Shown one piece after another: positions 1 through 10,734 of a DNA stretch of 64,000 nt. The DNA lies in contig NC_087381.1 in the NCBI RefSeq assembly GCF_963675165.1, forward strand, positions 5,581,378-5,645,377, in the 5' to 3' direction. This stretch comes from Halichondria panicea (Eukaryota; Porifera; Demospongiae; Suberitida; Halichondriidae). Every line of letters starts with the position of its first letter. Position 1 is the first letter of the stretch. The translations under genes were made by a program, and so were the position numbers. The notes under the pieces are model-generated. The model saw nothing but the letters and a program-made list of their open reading frames with translations, was not told where the DNA came from and made no database searches.

Positions 1-3000
1 AGTTTGCCACTCAGAACGTCACAGTGCAAGGGAAAACCATCAAGGCTCAGATCTGGGACACAGGTACTGTGTAAAAACTCTTAGACAAAAGTTTCAAGAT
101 AAACACGAGAAATTTTTTACCTTCGGGAATGTGGAATGTAATTAGTAGCTAGATCTAGCACATGTAGAGCAATATATAGAGCCTTCAAATAATTGTTTCT
201 GTGAAGCTAAGAGTGTTCATTGTCATAGTAGAGAGAGTTAATAGGCTGTATATACGTCCGTCTTTGAGAGGCTAGTAAAAACACTACACTAGACTAACAG
301 TCATTCTTAGCCATGTTTACTTAATAGAGAAACTAGTAATACCGTGTTAAGAGATTGCTTTCACACTCTTTGTGTATGTTGTTTAAGTATATCTACAAAA
401 GGATAACTATTACCTAAAATCACAATGACTGTCAGTCAGTACTTGGCAACAATCGATGATGTGCTTTTATTCTTCCACAGCTGGACAGGAGAGATTTAGA
501 GCCGTCACCAGCGCGTAAGTGTGTGTGTGTGTGTGTATTGTACATCGTAACGTACAGTTGAACTCGTAGAAGGCAAATGTGGACTCCCTGTACAGGAGTA
601 TGTATTTCATTTGTCCCAACTAATAAAGACTATTACATAGTCTAGCTAGAAAACACGTCAGTGAGATAATAGTACTCAACCCCTAAAATGTCATGTGCTT
701 TCTCTGAAAAAAGGACACCTCGTATAACAATTAGGACTCTCAACTCAGTAGAAGCATGCACGTAGAAATCAATCTTCCTTCGAAATGAGGACACCTGAAC
801 AAAAGATACCCTAGGTCCCCAAAGTATCCGAGGCTCCGGTGTATTATCAGCGTATAGTGTTTCGTGTCTCAAACATCATGGGCTTTAAACTACCTTGAGG
901 TGACATATCTTCACAGGTAGATTTGTTGCGTTTTCACTGTTTACATGTAGCTCGATCATTGTGAAATTAACGTTTCTAATTACTCGCAAGTGGTTTTAAT
1001 GAGATTCTTCATTGCATTTTCCAATTATCTGCGAGTACAAATTTTTGTGATTTTACTCTCACTCGCATAAATAGCAGAAATTATTACTCGCAAAAATATG
1101 TCACCTTAAGGTATACTGTGCATTCCCCCGCTCTACAGTTACTACAGAGGAGCAGTGGGTGCTCTAGTGGTGTACGATATTGCTAAGCATCCCACATTTG
1201 AGAATGTACAGAAATGGCTGAAGGAGCTAAATGACCACGCTGATCCAAACATCTGTATTATTCTGGTAGGAAACAAGTCTGATCTAAAACACCTCAGGGC
1301 AGTACCGACTGACGAGGCTCAAGAGTTTGCTAGTGAGTGTTTGTGGGGGTGGGGCATGCATGAAATGGAGACTTTGGGGTCATTAACCTGGCTGTATTAA
1401 TTGTAGAGGGTACGTGCAATCCTCATAAACTGTATACAGATACAGATAATTATGTATACGACGTATAACGAGAGTTACTAGGGAATTTAACTACAGCATT
1501 GTGCACCCTAATGGTACTGGCTCTTTCATTTTTATTCGTGAGGTCTGAGTAGGCTACCACGCTGTAAATGCTGCATATACATGAACGTACATGTGCTCTA
1601 AACCCCTGCAGAGACCAACGGGTATGCATTCATAGAGACATCAGCTCTAGACGCCACCAACGTGCAAATGGCCTTCAATAACATCATCGGCGGTGAGCAT
1701 GCATCTGTATAGTGTATAATAATGGTGCAATGTGAGAAAGAACTATAGTCTCAATTCCAGGCTGCAGGGTAAATCTTATTGTTGGAGTATGCATACTGTT
1801 GTTTAACATTGATTAGGTGGTATATGACACTAACAGTAATTTTTTCCCTTGAACCGGGTATAATAATTACGAGTACATCATAATTATTATTATCACTGTA
1901 TATTTGAACCGGACATCCATCCTCTTTTATAAGACAAAAGTTACATGCTGCTCCCAAAATGTCCTTTAATTAAAACTAGCTGTACTAAAAACTTTTAGCA
2001 TAATTACGAATGTGCGTGCACGTAATGATTTGTGGTGGTTAGTACTACATGTAACCACCTCTGAACATAACTATACACCATGTATGACGTGAATTGCAAA
2101 AGCAATTCCACACAATACATGTACATGTCCCTAACTTTTTCTATACAGAGATCTTCAACCAAGTAGCCAAGAAGACAACGGACGATGATGCTGGATTCTT
2201 CACCGGTCGCATAGGAGAGGGGAAAACCATCAAACCACTACAGGTACTGACAGCTGTACGTACTATTACCATACGTAGTGAATGCTCCTAATGTGAAATC
2301 TCTAAAATTTATCTGGACAATTCTATAAAACCTTATAGAGAATGTCCTGATTATCCTTACTTCACGAAGACCACATTAAATGCATTACAGGGCCAGGAAT
2401 GTAAACTTGTTTTCATATTCACACACGTTGATCCTTACCATTATTATAATTATGCCCCAACTGTACTTTTCATATTCACACGCGTTGATCCTTACCTAAT
2501 TATGCCCCAACTGTACTTTTCATATTCACACACGTTGATCCTTACCATAATTATAATTATGCCCCAAGCCCAACTGTACTTTTTCGATTTAAGGCGACCC
2601 TCTAAATACTTTTATTTTTCCCATAATTATACATGTACGCAGCACCATGAATCATACATGCTTAATGCTAATTGCAGGGGCCCTCTCTCAGTATACTAGC
2701 TTTCCCAACCTTAAGTGTCCAATCATGTATTATAATAATAATAATGAACACACCAGGGCTAGGTGTACACGTATATATATTACAAGTATAGTGTAAAGAT
2801 AAAATAGTTTAGTATTCGTGCAGAAATAGTACTTATAGTATTAAACTTATAGTCAATTGCAGCAGATAGAGTTTATGATAATTGATGTTTCTTCCTGCGT
2901 GTTAATGAGATGCGATAATACATAGTGTGCAAAAGTTAGTTATTTTTATTGTCACCTTAGTACGATGATATTTTATGACTGTTTCCTCTCCCATTCAGGA

Positions 3001-3040
3001 TGATGCTGAACCTAAATCACAGAAGAAGTGTTGTAAATAA
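1..3040 (+). CDS. RAB11: Rab11-type small GTPase, 5' end outside window
   Basis: Membrane-traffic GTPase of recycling endosomes (family knowledge). Six exons join in frame: 1-63, 481-514, 1139-1332, 1612-1692, 2149-2243 and 2999-3040, all with GT/AG borders. The joined protein shows the switch II motif [20 protein letters not shown], the guanine-specificity motif GNKSDL, the ETSALD motif and the Rab11 signatures WLKEL.DHAD and [10 protein letters not shown]. It ends ...SQKKCCK, a double-cysteine geranylgeranylation site as in Rab11. The P-loop and switch I exon(s) lie left of the window; base 1 falls inside a Glu codon before FATQNV. No lesion is seen. The many Rab11-specific residues exclude the near relatives Rab25 and Rab2 as a better match; subtype A or B does not apply to a basal animal. 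Confidence 0.95.
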
Positions 3041-3169
3041 TGACCCCTTCCTCTCTAGTATTTTTTATTATATTATAGCTTTATTTACCCAAATACTTAC
3101 AGGTGAAATGTTTTTAAATGCTCGATAGTAATTTTTATGCCACATTTCTCATTGCACAAAGCTGAATTA
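3041..3169 (+). other. Rab11 3' UTR and flank
   Basis: AT-rich sequence directly after the Rab11 stop. The first clear polyadenylation-like AATTAAA is near 3166. No other gene is seen here. Confidence 0.4.
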
Positions 3170-3781
3170 AAACTGTGGTCCTCATGCGGCGTTGTATCGA
3201 ATGATTGTTCTCAATAATTCGCCGCATGTGTGAAAACTGCGACTTCTCAAATATCCTTCAAATGATCTAGAGCCACTATTTGGATGATTACAAGAAAACT
3301 CACTGGAAATTGAGTCCAATACAGTGTCAGATATGTCACTATACTCGCTCTCTTCTTCTAGACCATACTCTCGAATCCTCCTCTAAACTGTGCTCACAGA
3401 CACTTGAAGTAGTCTTGCTATGTCTTTTAATGGAAACTGAAAGCTGAGTAGCATAGACAACTGTGACTCACTCACACCAATTCGTGGCCGACCCCTCTGT
3501 ACTCGATCTACTTTAGTAGATAGCCACATGTGCAGATCACACAGGCTCTGTACTAGACTCTCTGCTTTATGAGTTGGCAGTAAATCGTACAAATACACGA
3601 CATCTTGCACTATGCTTTCAATGTCGAATAGCGACTGCTCGACCATTATCAACCCATTGTTAGCTGCAACAGAAATGCGACTAACCACCACCTCTAATTC
3701 ATCCAGAAATTGGTTCATCTCTGTTGTGTAGCTGACATGTGTAGACTGTATGAACAAGAGGAACATGTAGTACTGAAACAT
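3170..3781 (-). pseudogene. Decayed integrase-like transposon gene, N-terminal part
   Basis: Reading down from 3781 gives a 132-residue open frame with an amphipathic N-terminal region and then RGRPRIGVSESQLSMLL...IARLLQVSVSTV, a GRPR linker followed by a helix-turn-helix. This is the N-terminal pattern of the uncharacterised 'integrase core domain' proteins common in sponge and cnidarian genomes. The frame hits a stop (TAG) just after VSVSTV but stays readable beyond it (RRIREYGLEEESEYSDISD..., GYLRSRS). It then appears frameshifted near 3230-3180, where RRIIENNHSIQRRMR reads in another frame. The catalytic integrase domain is absent. I infer a dead fragment of a mobile element; the family call rests on pattern memory only. 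Confidence 0.55.
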
Positions 3782-3958
3782 AATTATTATTAAGAGTTAT
3801 GTACTAAATAGGGTTGAAAGCGAAGGCAGAACAGAGGAGGCCTAAACATCAGGGGGGATATGACTCCACGTCATGTATAGCCCTCTGAACTGACTACAGT
3901 ACACTACACTATTCATTTTGACACAGGTCAACAGTAAAAGCTCACTTACCATTCAAAC

Positions 3959-4016
3959 TAGTCTCGAATACCTGCCTCAACCTAAAAGCTTAGGTTGAGG
4001 CGGGTATTCGAGACTA
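3959..4016. mobile_element. 58-bp palindromic micro-MITE with 9-bp target duplication
   Basis: The element starts TAGTCTCGAATACC and ends GGTATTCGAGACTA, with a near-perfect hairpin around AAGCTT. It is flanked by the direct repeat CATTCAAAC (3950-3958 and 4017-4025). The 9-bp duplication is typical of Mutator-type transposition. Confidence 0.8.
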
Positions 4017-4058
4017 CATTCAAACAGATTAGCTGTACAAAGTTGGCTGGTGTGCTAC

Positions 4059-4087
4059 TAGCCTCGATTCCAGGCCGCTTGAGGCTA
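4059..4087. mobile_element. 29-bp micro-MITE remnant with 9-bp target duplication
   Basis: Begins TAGCCTCGATTCC and ends GAGGCTA, between direct repeats GTGTGCTAC (4050-4058 and 4088-4096). Its terminus matches the 723-bp element at 20902-21624. The same terminal 23 bases recur inverted at 4848-4870, without a recognisable partner end. Confidence 0.7.
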
Positions 4088-4100
4088 GTGTGCTACAAAA

Positions 4101-4171
4101 TGTGATCGACAAACCAATTGGCAATGATCGACAAACCGATTGGTGTGATCGACAAACCGATTGGTGTGATC
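4101..4171 (+). repeat. Short tandem repeat, about 23 bp x 3
   Basis: GTGATCGACAAACCGATTGG is repeated three times with minor changes. The repeat supplied the target site of the next element. Confidence 0.8.
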
Positions 4172-4829
4172 CAGAGGAGGGAGGACACGATTAACCTTAG
4201 CTCTAATTAGCTAATTATCGCGACCTTTTAATTACATTCTTTGAACGATTCATCTTTTCTTTCTTTATAACCTCTACATATTGGGACACACAGAACAGTA
4301 CTGTAGTATGAGTGACAGGCAATTCTTGCAGGCACAGAGCAAACCATACAAATATAAAGGGGTGCTAGAAGCTGAGACTGTTATGTCATTAATGTTCTTC
4401 ATGTTGGAGACACTCTGAACTAAACAATTCCATGTTGCAGCTTTATCACAGAGACAGGAGTGCCTGGGGTGCTTCTCACAGGGATCTTGGAGACAGGAGT
4501 GCCTGGGGTGCTCCTCATAGGGATCCTGTCTCCAGGATCAAGAGTGCTTCTCACAGAGACAAGATCAGAGTGCCTGGGATGCTTCTCACAGGGATCTTAG
4601 AGATAGGAGTACTTGAGTTGCTTCTTATAGGTCCTATTACCTTCAGGTCCTGACAACTTGGCCATAGGCCTAGGGTACCTCCAGTAGGAGAAAAGGCTCT
4701 AGCTCTTGTGCCCAATAATTATGTAGAGGTTATAAAGAAAGAAAAGATGAATCATTCAAAGAATGTAATTAAAAGGTCGCGATAATTAGCTAATTAGAGC
4801 TAAGGTTAATCGTGTCCTCCCTCCTCTGG
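4172..4829. mobile_element. hAT-like non-autonomous element, about 110-bp TIRs
   Basis: Termini are CAGAGGAGGGAGGACACG and its inverse. Inverted repeats run about 110 bp inward (4172-4280 against 4722-4829) and are almost identical. Direct repeats GTGTGATC lie at 4164-4171 and 4830-4837, an 8-bp duplication as made by hAT transposases. The interior (4448-4640) is a degenerate tandem repeat of GGAGTGCCTGGGGTGC-type units. No transposase is encoded. Confidence 0.8.
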
Positions 4830-5007
4830 GTGTGATCAATGAACAAGCGGCCTGGAATCGAGGCTAGCTCCATAAGTAATAACATTTCCCGCTGGGTTGG
4901 CGGCAACCTTTTGGCATTACACAGAAGTGATTGTGCGCACGTGCTCCGTTTCCCATCCCTCTCCCTTCTTATATGGCTTGCCCAATAAACCTGTAAAGTC
5001 AAGCTGA

Positions 5008-5460
5008 GGGAAGACAACAAGCAAATCATCACGCCTCTGTAGCTGAGTACATTAATTGGCTGCGTTTCTGACGGACTCTAGATAAGGTGAGTGTGTGCTA
5101 GAGTGATACTCTATCAACTGCTCTGTACTGAGTCCTCTCTGTTGATGCATGCATGCACTGTGTGAAGACACTCAAAGCTTGACTAGCTAGCTAGCCCATG
5201 TAGCTAGGCCACCATGCTATAATTATATTCTTTAGGGGGTTTCGTCTGTGTGTCTGGTTTTGCATGCAGCTTTTCAGAGGGTTCAAAACAATATACGGTA
5301 CTGTGTATAGTTAATTATGTAGGTGTCGCTATGTGATTATCATATAGTACAAGTGTATCGCAGTGTACTCTTATGGGGAAGGAACATGTACACAGTACAG
5401 GTATTGAAAGTAACGTCTTAAGGTCCTAGTGTGAGAACAGCATGCATTGTATATACATAC
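5008..5460. repeat. Interspersed repeat, copy 1
   Basis: The stretch beginning GACAACAAGCAAATCATCACG and ending near TGCATTGTATATAC recurs at 7495-9765. There the match is split: 5008-5290 pairs with 7495-7760, and about 5345-5455 pairs with 9656-9765, because other elements (7762-8057 and 8233-9480) inserted into the second copy. No coding capacity. Confidence 0.65.
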
Positions 5461-5461
5461 A

Positions 5462-5992
5462 TAGGCTCCAACTGTACCGGAATCTCCGGGACAGTCCCGG
5501 AAATTCAACTTTATCTTAGGGTCCCGTAGTGCCCTACTTGTTCACTGTTGTTTGTCCCGGAAATGAAAAATTGTACTGTAATCATCATTTCTATGTGTGA
5601 CGACCACAACCTACCAATCATTGATTTATATCTATCTAGCTATCAGCTATCAATAATAGTTCCTATCGCCTATAAAACTACTTCTGACAGTACTGTACGG
5701 TCTGTGACACTCAAGTCTCTCAGTCTCTCATCATGGCAAGCTACCCAGGCCCTTCAACCTTCAAAAATTGCATCACTGATGGCCATTAAATTTAACAGTG
5801 AAGAGTGCTGCTACAACTCACCCTTAAGCCCAGAACTGCTCTCCAAGTGTAAAAAAGCTACTGTAACATCATTGCACCACTAGTTACCTCATTATCTGCG
5901 CTGTACTGAAAAGTGTATGCTTATAATATTCGTCAACCTTTTTTTATCTACTAACTGTCCCTGAAGGCTATTCGAAAAAGTTGGAGCCTATG
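5462..5992. mobile_element. About 530-bp TIR element
   Basis: Left end TAGGCTCCAACTG is inverted at the right end (AGTTGGAGCCTA). The interior 111-codon open frame at 5548-5883 has no recognisable domain and is probably chance. Confidence 0.5.
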
Positions 5993-7494
5993 TACATAAT
6001 CGTAGCATTCAATATCTTCCCTTACTGTTACTGCGGCATAACATACATGTACAAGTCATGTACAAGTCATATAACTTGATTAATTTTTGTCTGCCAATAA
6101 ATACAATTATTGTATCATCTCTGTGTTTTCATGCTTGGCCTTACGCCTTCTGTGTAGTGTCTGTGTGTACATAGAACACTTGTAGTGTGTGTGTGGTGTT
6201 TGTGTAAACTGTCTGGATCGTTAGCTCCATGTCTAATTACGTGTTTGTGGGGGCATGTCCTCTGAGAGCACTTAGGTGTCCCTAGTGGTGTGTATAGTTA
6301 GGTATTAGGGTACCTTACATTCAGGTGTTCCTCTGGTGTGTGTGTGTGATTAGGGTATATGGTAGCCTTTTGCTGAGGTGTCCCTAGTGTTGTGTGTCCC
6401 TAGTGTGTATGTGGTGAGGATTAGGTATATTAGGGTGCCTTACATTCAGGTGTTCCTCTGGTGTGTGTGGTTAGGTGTATTAGGGTACCTTATGCTGAGG
6501 TGTCCCTAGTGTGTATGTAGTGAGGATTAGGGTACCTTACATTCAGTGTGTTCATAACTATGGTTAGGTATTAGGGTGGTAACCTTCGCTCTGGTGTCAC
6601 TCTGGTGTGTGTGGTTAGGTGTATTATTGTGACCTCAGGTGTCTAGTGATTAGATACAGCATACCTGTAAAAGCGTCTATGTACTTGACCTTAAAGTCGA
6701 TCTCCATAGCATGTGTTTGGACCTGCGTTAGAAGGCAACTTCTTAGTTGCATAATTTTATTTCTGCCCTATACTCTATACTGTTATCCTTAGTGACCAAG
6801 GCAAGGGAGCACAGACAGACTGTTGATCTGTCCAAATCACTGTACTGATAAATGGATAAATGTAACCTTCCTCTAGTTTCGAACTATAACTTGACCACAG
6901 CTGTAGTTTCCTTGCGTACTGTACACTGCACCCTACCCAGCGACTATGGTGATCACGTCATAACTTCCTGTACTAAACGTCTATATACACATTTATTATA
7001 TCATACTGTATACTTTACTTCAAAGAAATACTTAATTTTGCTCATTTGCACACCCACTGGTAAATGTGATACTCCTTAACTTTGAGGGAAAGCAATTGCC
7101 CCCAAACACTAAGCACTGTTCATATAATTATTACGTGTCTGCACAATTTGTTCTGTACTAGTATGTAACCATAGACACATGCCTGTTACAGCTCACATTA
7201 TATTTATGAGTGGTTCTTGCTCTTCATCAAAGATCTAAAGCAAACCCGCGCTGATCTCCTTCTCACACGCACATTGGTTTAAAGCTCCACCCTCTTGCTG
7301 CGTGTTATAATACCCAATTTCAATATTCTTTTTCGTCTGCCCAATGGGCTACTCTTCATTAATTGGAGGCTACAAAGAAGAAGAAGAAGATGTTGTGTGG
7401 CTTTAATGTACAAGAATATCACGTGACGGTAACATTGAACTCTGCAAAGGTATGTAGCTAGCTAGCTAGCTAGCTCAGTGCAGTACAGTACAGT
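5993..7494. other. No gene seen; degenerate minisatellite at 6255-6650
   Basis: About nine loose copies of segments such as GGTGTCCCTAGTG, TTAGGTATTAGGGTACC and TTACATTCAGGTG alternate between 6255 and 6650. The rest is AT-rich with no coding pattern, apart from a GAAGAAGAAGAAGA run near 7377. Confidence 0.5.
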
Positions 7495-7761
7495 GAGGGC
7501 AAGACAAGCAAATCATCACGCCTCTGTAGCTAAGTACATTAATTGGCTGTGTTTCTGACGGACTTTTGGTGAGTGTGTGTTAGAGTGATACTCTATCAAC
7601 TACTCTGTACTGAGAACACTCAAAGCTTGACCAGCTAGCTACATGTATATGTAGCTAAGCCATGTATATATATATGTAGGCCACAATGTTATTCTATATG
7701 TATATGGTGGGTTTGTCTGTGCGTTTGGTTTTGCATTGCAGCTTTTTTGGAAGGCAGTTTT

Positions 7762-8057
7762 GGCCACTCCAAATTAGACTGTAGTTTCCCGTCCAACTCG
7801 TGCTTTACCTCATTGATAGTCATTATGGCCATTATTTCTCTAATTATCCAATAAAATATTGAAATAACTTTTTTATTGTTCTTTGTTGCCTCCCAGCACA
7901 TGTTGGCTGAATTTTGTGGCTAATTAATTAAATTCATTGATGATGCTATCAATTTATAATGATATTCATAGCAATGAATTAATGACAATACTGTTCACAT
8001 CCGCTTATAATTTACTAGAGTATCTTACGGGAAACTACAGTCTCATTTGGAGTGGCC
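7762..8057. mobile_element. MITE with GGCCACTCCAA termini, copy 1
   Basis: About 296 bp. The left end GGCCACTCCAAATTAGACTG and right end CAGTCTCATTTGGAGTGGCC are inverted repeats of about 31 bp including GTAGTTTCCCGT. It shares its termini with 21684-21958. Flanks are TTT and TTA. GGCC ends with 3-bp TWA duplications resemble PIF/Harbinger; this is inference. Confidence 0.7.
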
Positions 8058-8232
8058 TTACGGTACTGTGTATATATAGTACGTGTCGCAATAATGAAGA
8101 TTGCAATATTGGATTAATAGCATAGTAACAAATAATGGCAAGGCTACGCCGAGTGCTATTGTCAGTGCTTGTTATGAGTGCCTTTATTGCATGAGTAACC
8201 ATACTATATTGATTTCTTCGTGTGTATGATGT

Positions 8233-9480
8233 AGTGGCAGATCCAAAAGGAGGGTTCCAAAGCTACGAGCGCATAGCGCGAGTAGTGAAAATTGAGTGTG
8301 TGCGCGCGAAATTTGTTCGGGGTTACTCCCACTTCTGGTCGCACGTGACTAGGGGAAATCCCATACTCAGCCAGGGGAAGTCCCATAATAGACTCGTGTA
8401 GAGCTAGCTAGCTGCCACGATACGAAATAACAGTCAACTAGCTAGCCTAGGCCATAGATAAACGAAAGAAAGGGATAGTCAACGCCCAGCACTTCCGTTG
8501 GATGAGGCGAGCTGCTAAAAAGGGGCGTGTAATGAGCAAAAAAGGGTGTGTGCACTCAAAATGTCAGTAAAGATATTAATAGTTTGTAGTATTATAGCAA
8601 ACTGTGCTCTTGAGGAGACACCAGATAGCACTTAGACATAGGCTATTAAGCTACTATATGCAAAGTGATGAGAAAGTGAGCTCCAAAGGGGGTGTCAGTA
8701 CACTCTACAAACCATAACAGGTCTGTTCCCAAGTCCTTCAAATGCCATCTCTTCGATCACACAATACAGATAAAGATACTTGTGTTCCACTTTCTAATAC
8801 CTAAACTGTGTCTTAGAGCACTTCAAACTAGATTACCATGTACAGTAAGAGCAGGAGAGGTACGCAAACTTTCTGGACTTCGGACAAACGTATCATGGTG
8901 CTGCTACTACTTCACTGCATTGAGAGCTTGAAAATATGCTTTGTTCCATGCAGTTATAAACACACTTTAATTCTGTGAAACGTACATGTTATAAAATTAT
9001 TTCATATTGGAGATAGAGGTACATAAACTGACAAATTGGTGTTTTTTCACACAAATCAAGCTGAATAAAAGAAAGCTCGGCACTAACATAGCAACTGTAG
9101 CTATCAGTAGTGCTGGGTGTATGTGTGCATGATGCCTGATTGCTTTGAATTTCTCTTTTAGGCCCCCTACGAGAAAAATAAGCAGATATAGGGATCATTG
9201 TGTACTTTCTTGAGCGCAACTCGCCTCCAACCAGAGGGTGTGACGTCACACACTGCATTTGCCTAGCATCACGTGGGGCGTTGCCTATCCCTTTCTTTCG
9301 TTTATCTATGCCTAGGCAAACCTGAACACTCCTTTGGCAGTTAATGCATCAGAACAACAGGTAAAATCATTGAGCTACAAAACTGATAAATAGCTAGCTG
9401 GTAGCTGTAGTAAAGCCACAATAGCTAGACTGAAAGGAGGGATCCGTGGCACCCTGGGATCTCCCCCTGGATCCGCCACT
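8233..9480. mobile_element. About 1.25-kb TIR element with inner inverted repeats
   Basis: Terminal AGTGGCAGATCCA is matched by TGGATCCGCCACT. Inner inverted repeats of about 40 bp (ATAGATAAACGAAAGAAAGG at 8454; its inverse at 9285-9312) show a palindromic build. The small open frames inside have no recognisable domain. A clean target duplication is not visible. Confidence 0.6.
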
Positions 9481-9869
9481 GTGATGAAGTTCTCTACAGT
9501 TCTTATTAACATTTTCGACTGCGGCTATTATTCGAAAACAATGTGTTGTGTAATTGCACGCTATCAATGACAACGTGCAATTACTGGACCAGATGTGATA
9601 CGGGATTAATTGCTGTACACTCTCCAGTCACTAATAGCACATCATATGATTATTTGTACAAGTGTATCATAGTGTACTCTTATGGGGAAGGAACATGTAC
9701 ACAGTACAGGTATTGAAAGTAGCGTCTTAAGATCCTAGTGTGAGAACAGCATGCATTGTATATACGTATAACTTCCCGGCGTAGATTAATGTGGCATATC
9801 GTGATTAATTTTATCTGCCAATAATTGCATCTTTATGATTTCATGCTTGACCTTACCATAGATTGGAAA

Positions 9870-10390
9870 GGAAAGGCATTGGAAAGGCATCACGTGAAAC
9901 TTCTCACTCCTACTTATATCTAAGCTGCGATTCCAGGCGATTAATTTTGTTAAATCGAGGCTTCATAAATATATCAACTATATCTAGAGAGAGAGCTAGA
10001 GAGAGAGATAAGTACCTCAAGCTCGAGTTCTAAGCTGATATTAGACACTGTGGACAGTGTAGTATATGTAGCTTCATGATGTCAGCAAAAAAAGCCATTA
10101 CATGTAAACATGACAAAAAAATTAGAACTCTCTATGCTGTTCTCCATGGAATATCAAATGTTGTTGTATAGTAAAGTGGATTCGCAGAGTAAAAAAACTA
10201 TTATTAGTGAACACATAAGCATAAATAAACACCTATATAACGAGTGCTGCAAGCTGCGCTGTGCTAATGCCTCTTGCTATGTTATGCTTTCGCTCAAAAG
10301 TTATAGTAGGAATAAGTAATGAAGATTTTAATTTCATACAAACAGGATCTCAAGAAAGAAAAAAATTGATTCTGGTAAGGTTATACCATG
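9870..10390. other. No gene seen; fragment of the TAGCCTCGA repeat family
   Basis: At 9926-9970, GCGATTCCAGGC and AAATCGAGGC are a degraded inverted end of the family at 4059 and 20902. A 69-codon open frame at 10110-10319 lacks any domain and is AT-biased. Confidence 0.4.
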
Positions 10391-10397
10391 GTGCATG

Positions 10398-10642
10398 CAG
10401 GGGTTTCATTTAGTGGGTGAGGGGGGGGCTGGGGTGAGCCTCCCCCCCCCCCCCATTTTTGTATAATAATGACATCATCACATTAGTACTGTCTATATGA
10501 TGTGCAATATGTAACTAGATCTACTGTGATGCACTAGCATGTAATAGGTGGTGTGGTCAACAAAATAATGTGGGAGTGGCCAAACATTTTGCGGCATGCA
10601 TAAACCTTCCCCCCTAAACTTTTAATCCTAGATGAAACCCTG
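10398..10642. mobile_element. 245-bp hAT-like MITE
   Basis: Left end CAGGGGTTTCATTTAG, right end CTAGATGAAACCCTG. G- and C-homopolymer runs lie inside. No clear target duplication. Confidence 0.6.
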
Positions 10643-10734
10643 CCACGTGTCGTATGGATGAATTCATAGTGGTAGGATCTGCATGGTTGAGGATTACTTG
10701 CATTTTTTCTTACGAGCTTTTTGCCAATCATATT

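Larger units (their letters stand above)
7495..9765. repeat. Interspersed repeat, copy 2, split by insertions
   Basis: Second copy of the 5008-5460 repeat. Matching parts are 7495-7760 and 9656-9765, separated by two TIR elements. Confidence 0.6.

Noticed and set aside
4432-4653. 73-codon frame with repeated GDRSAWGA-like segments
   Set aside because: Lies in the tandem-repeat interior of a non-autonomous element; repeats are imperfect and lose frame.
5548-5883. 111-codon frame
   Set aside because: Inside a TIR element, AT-rich composition, no recognisable motif.
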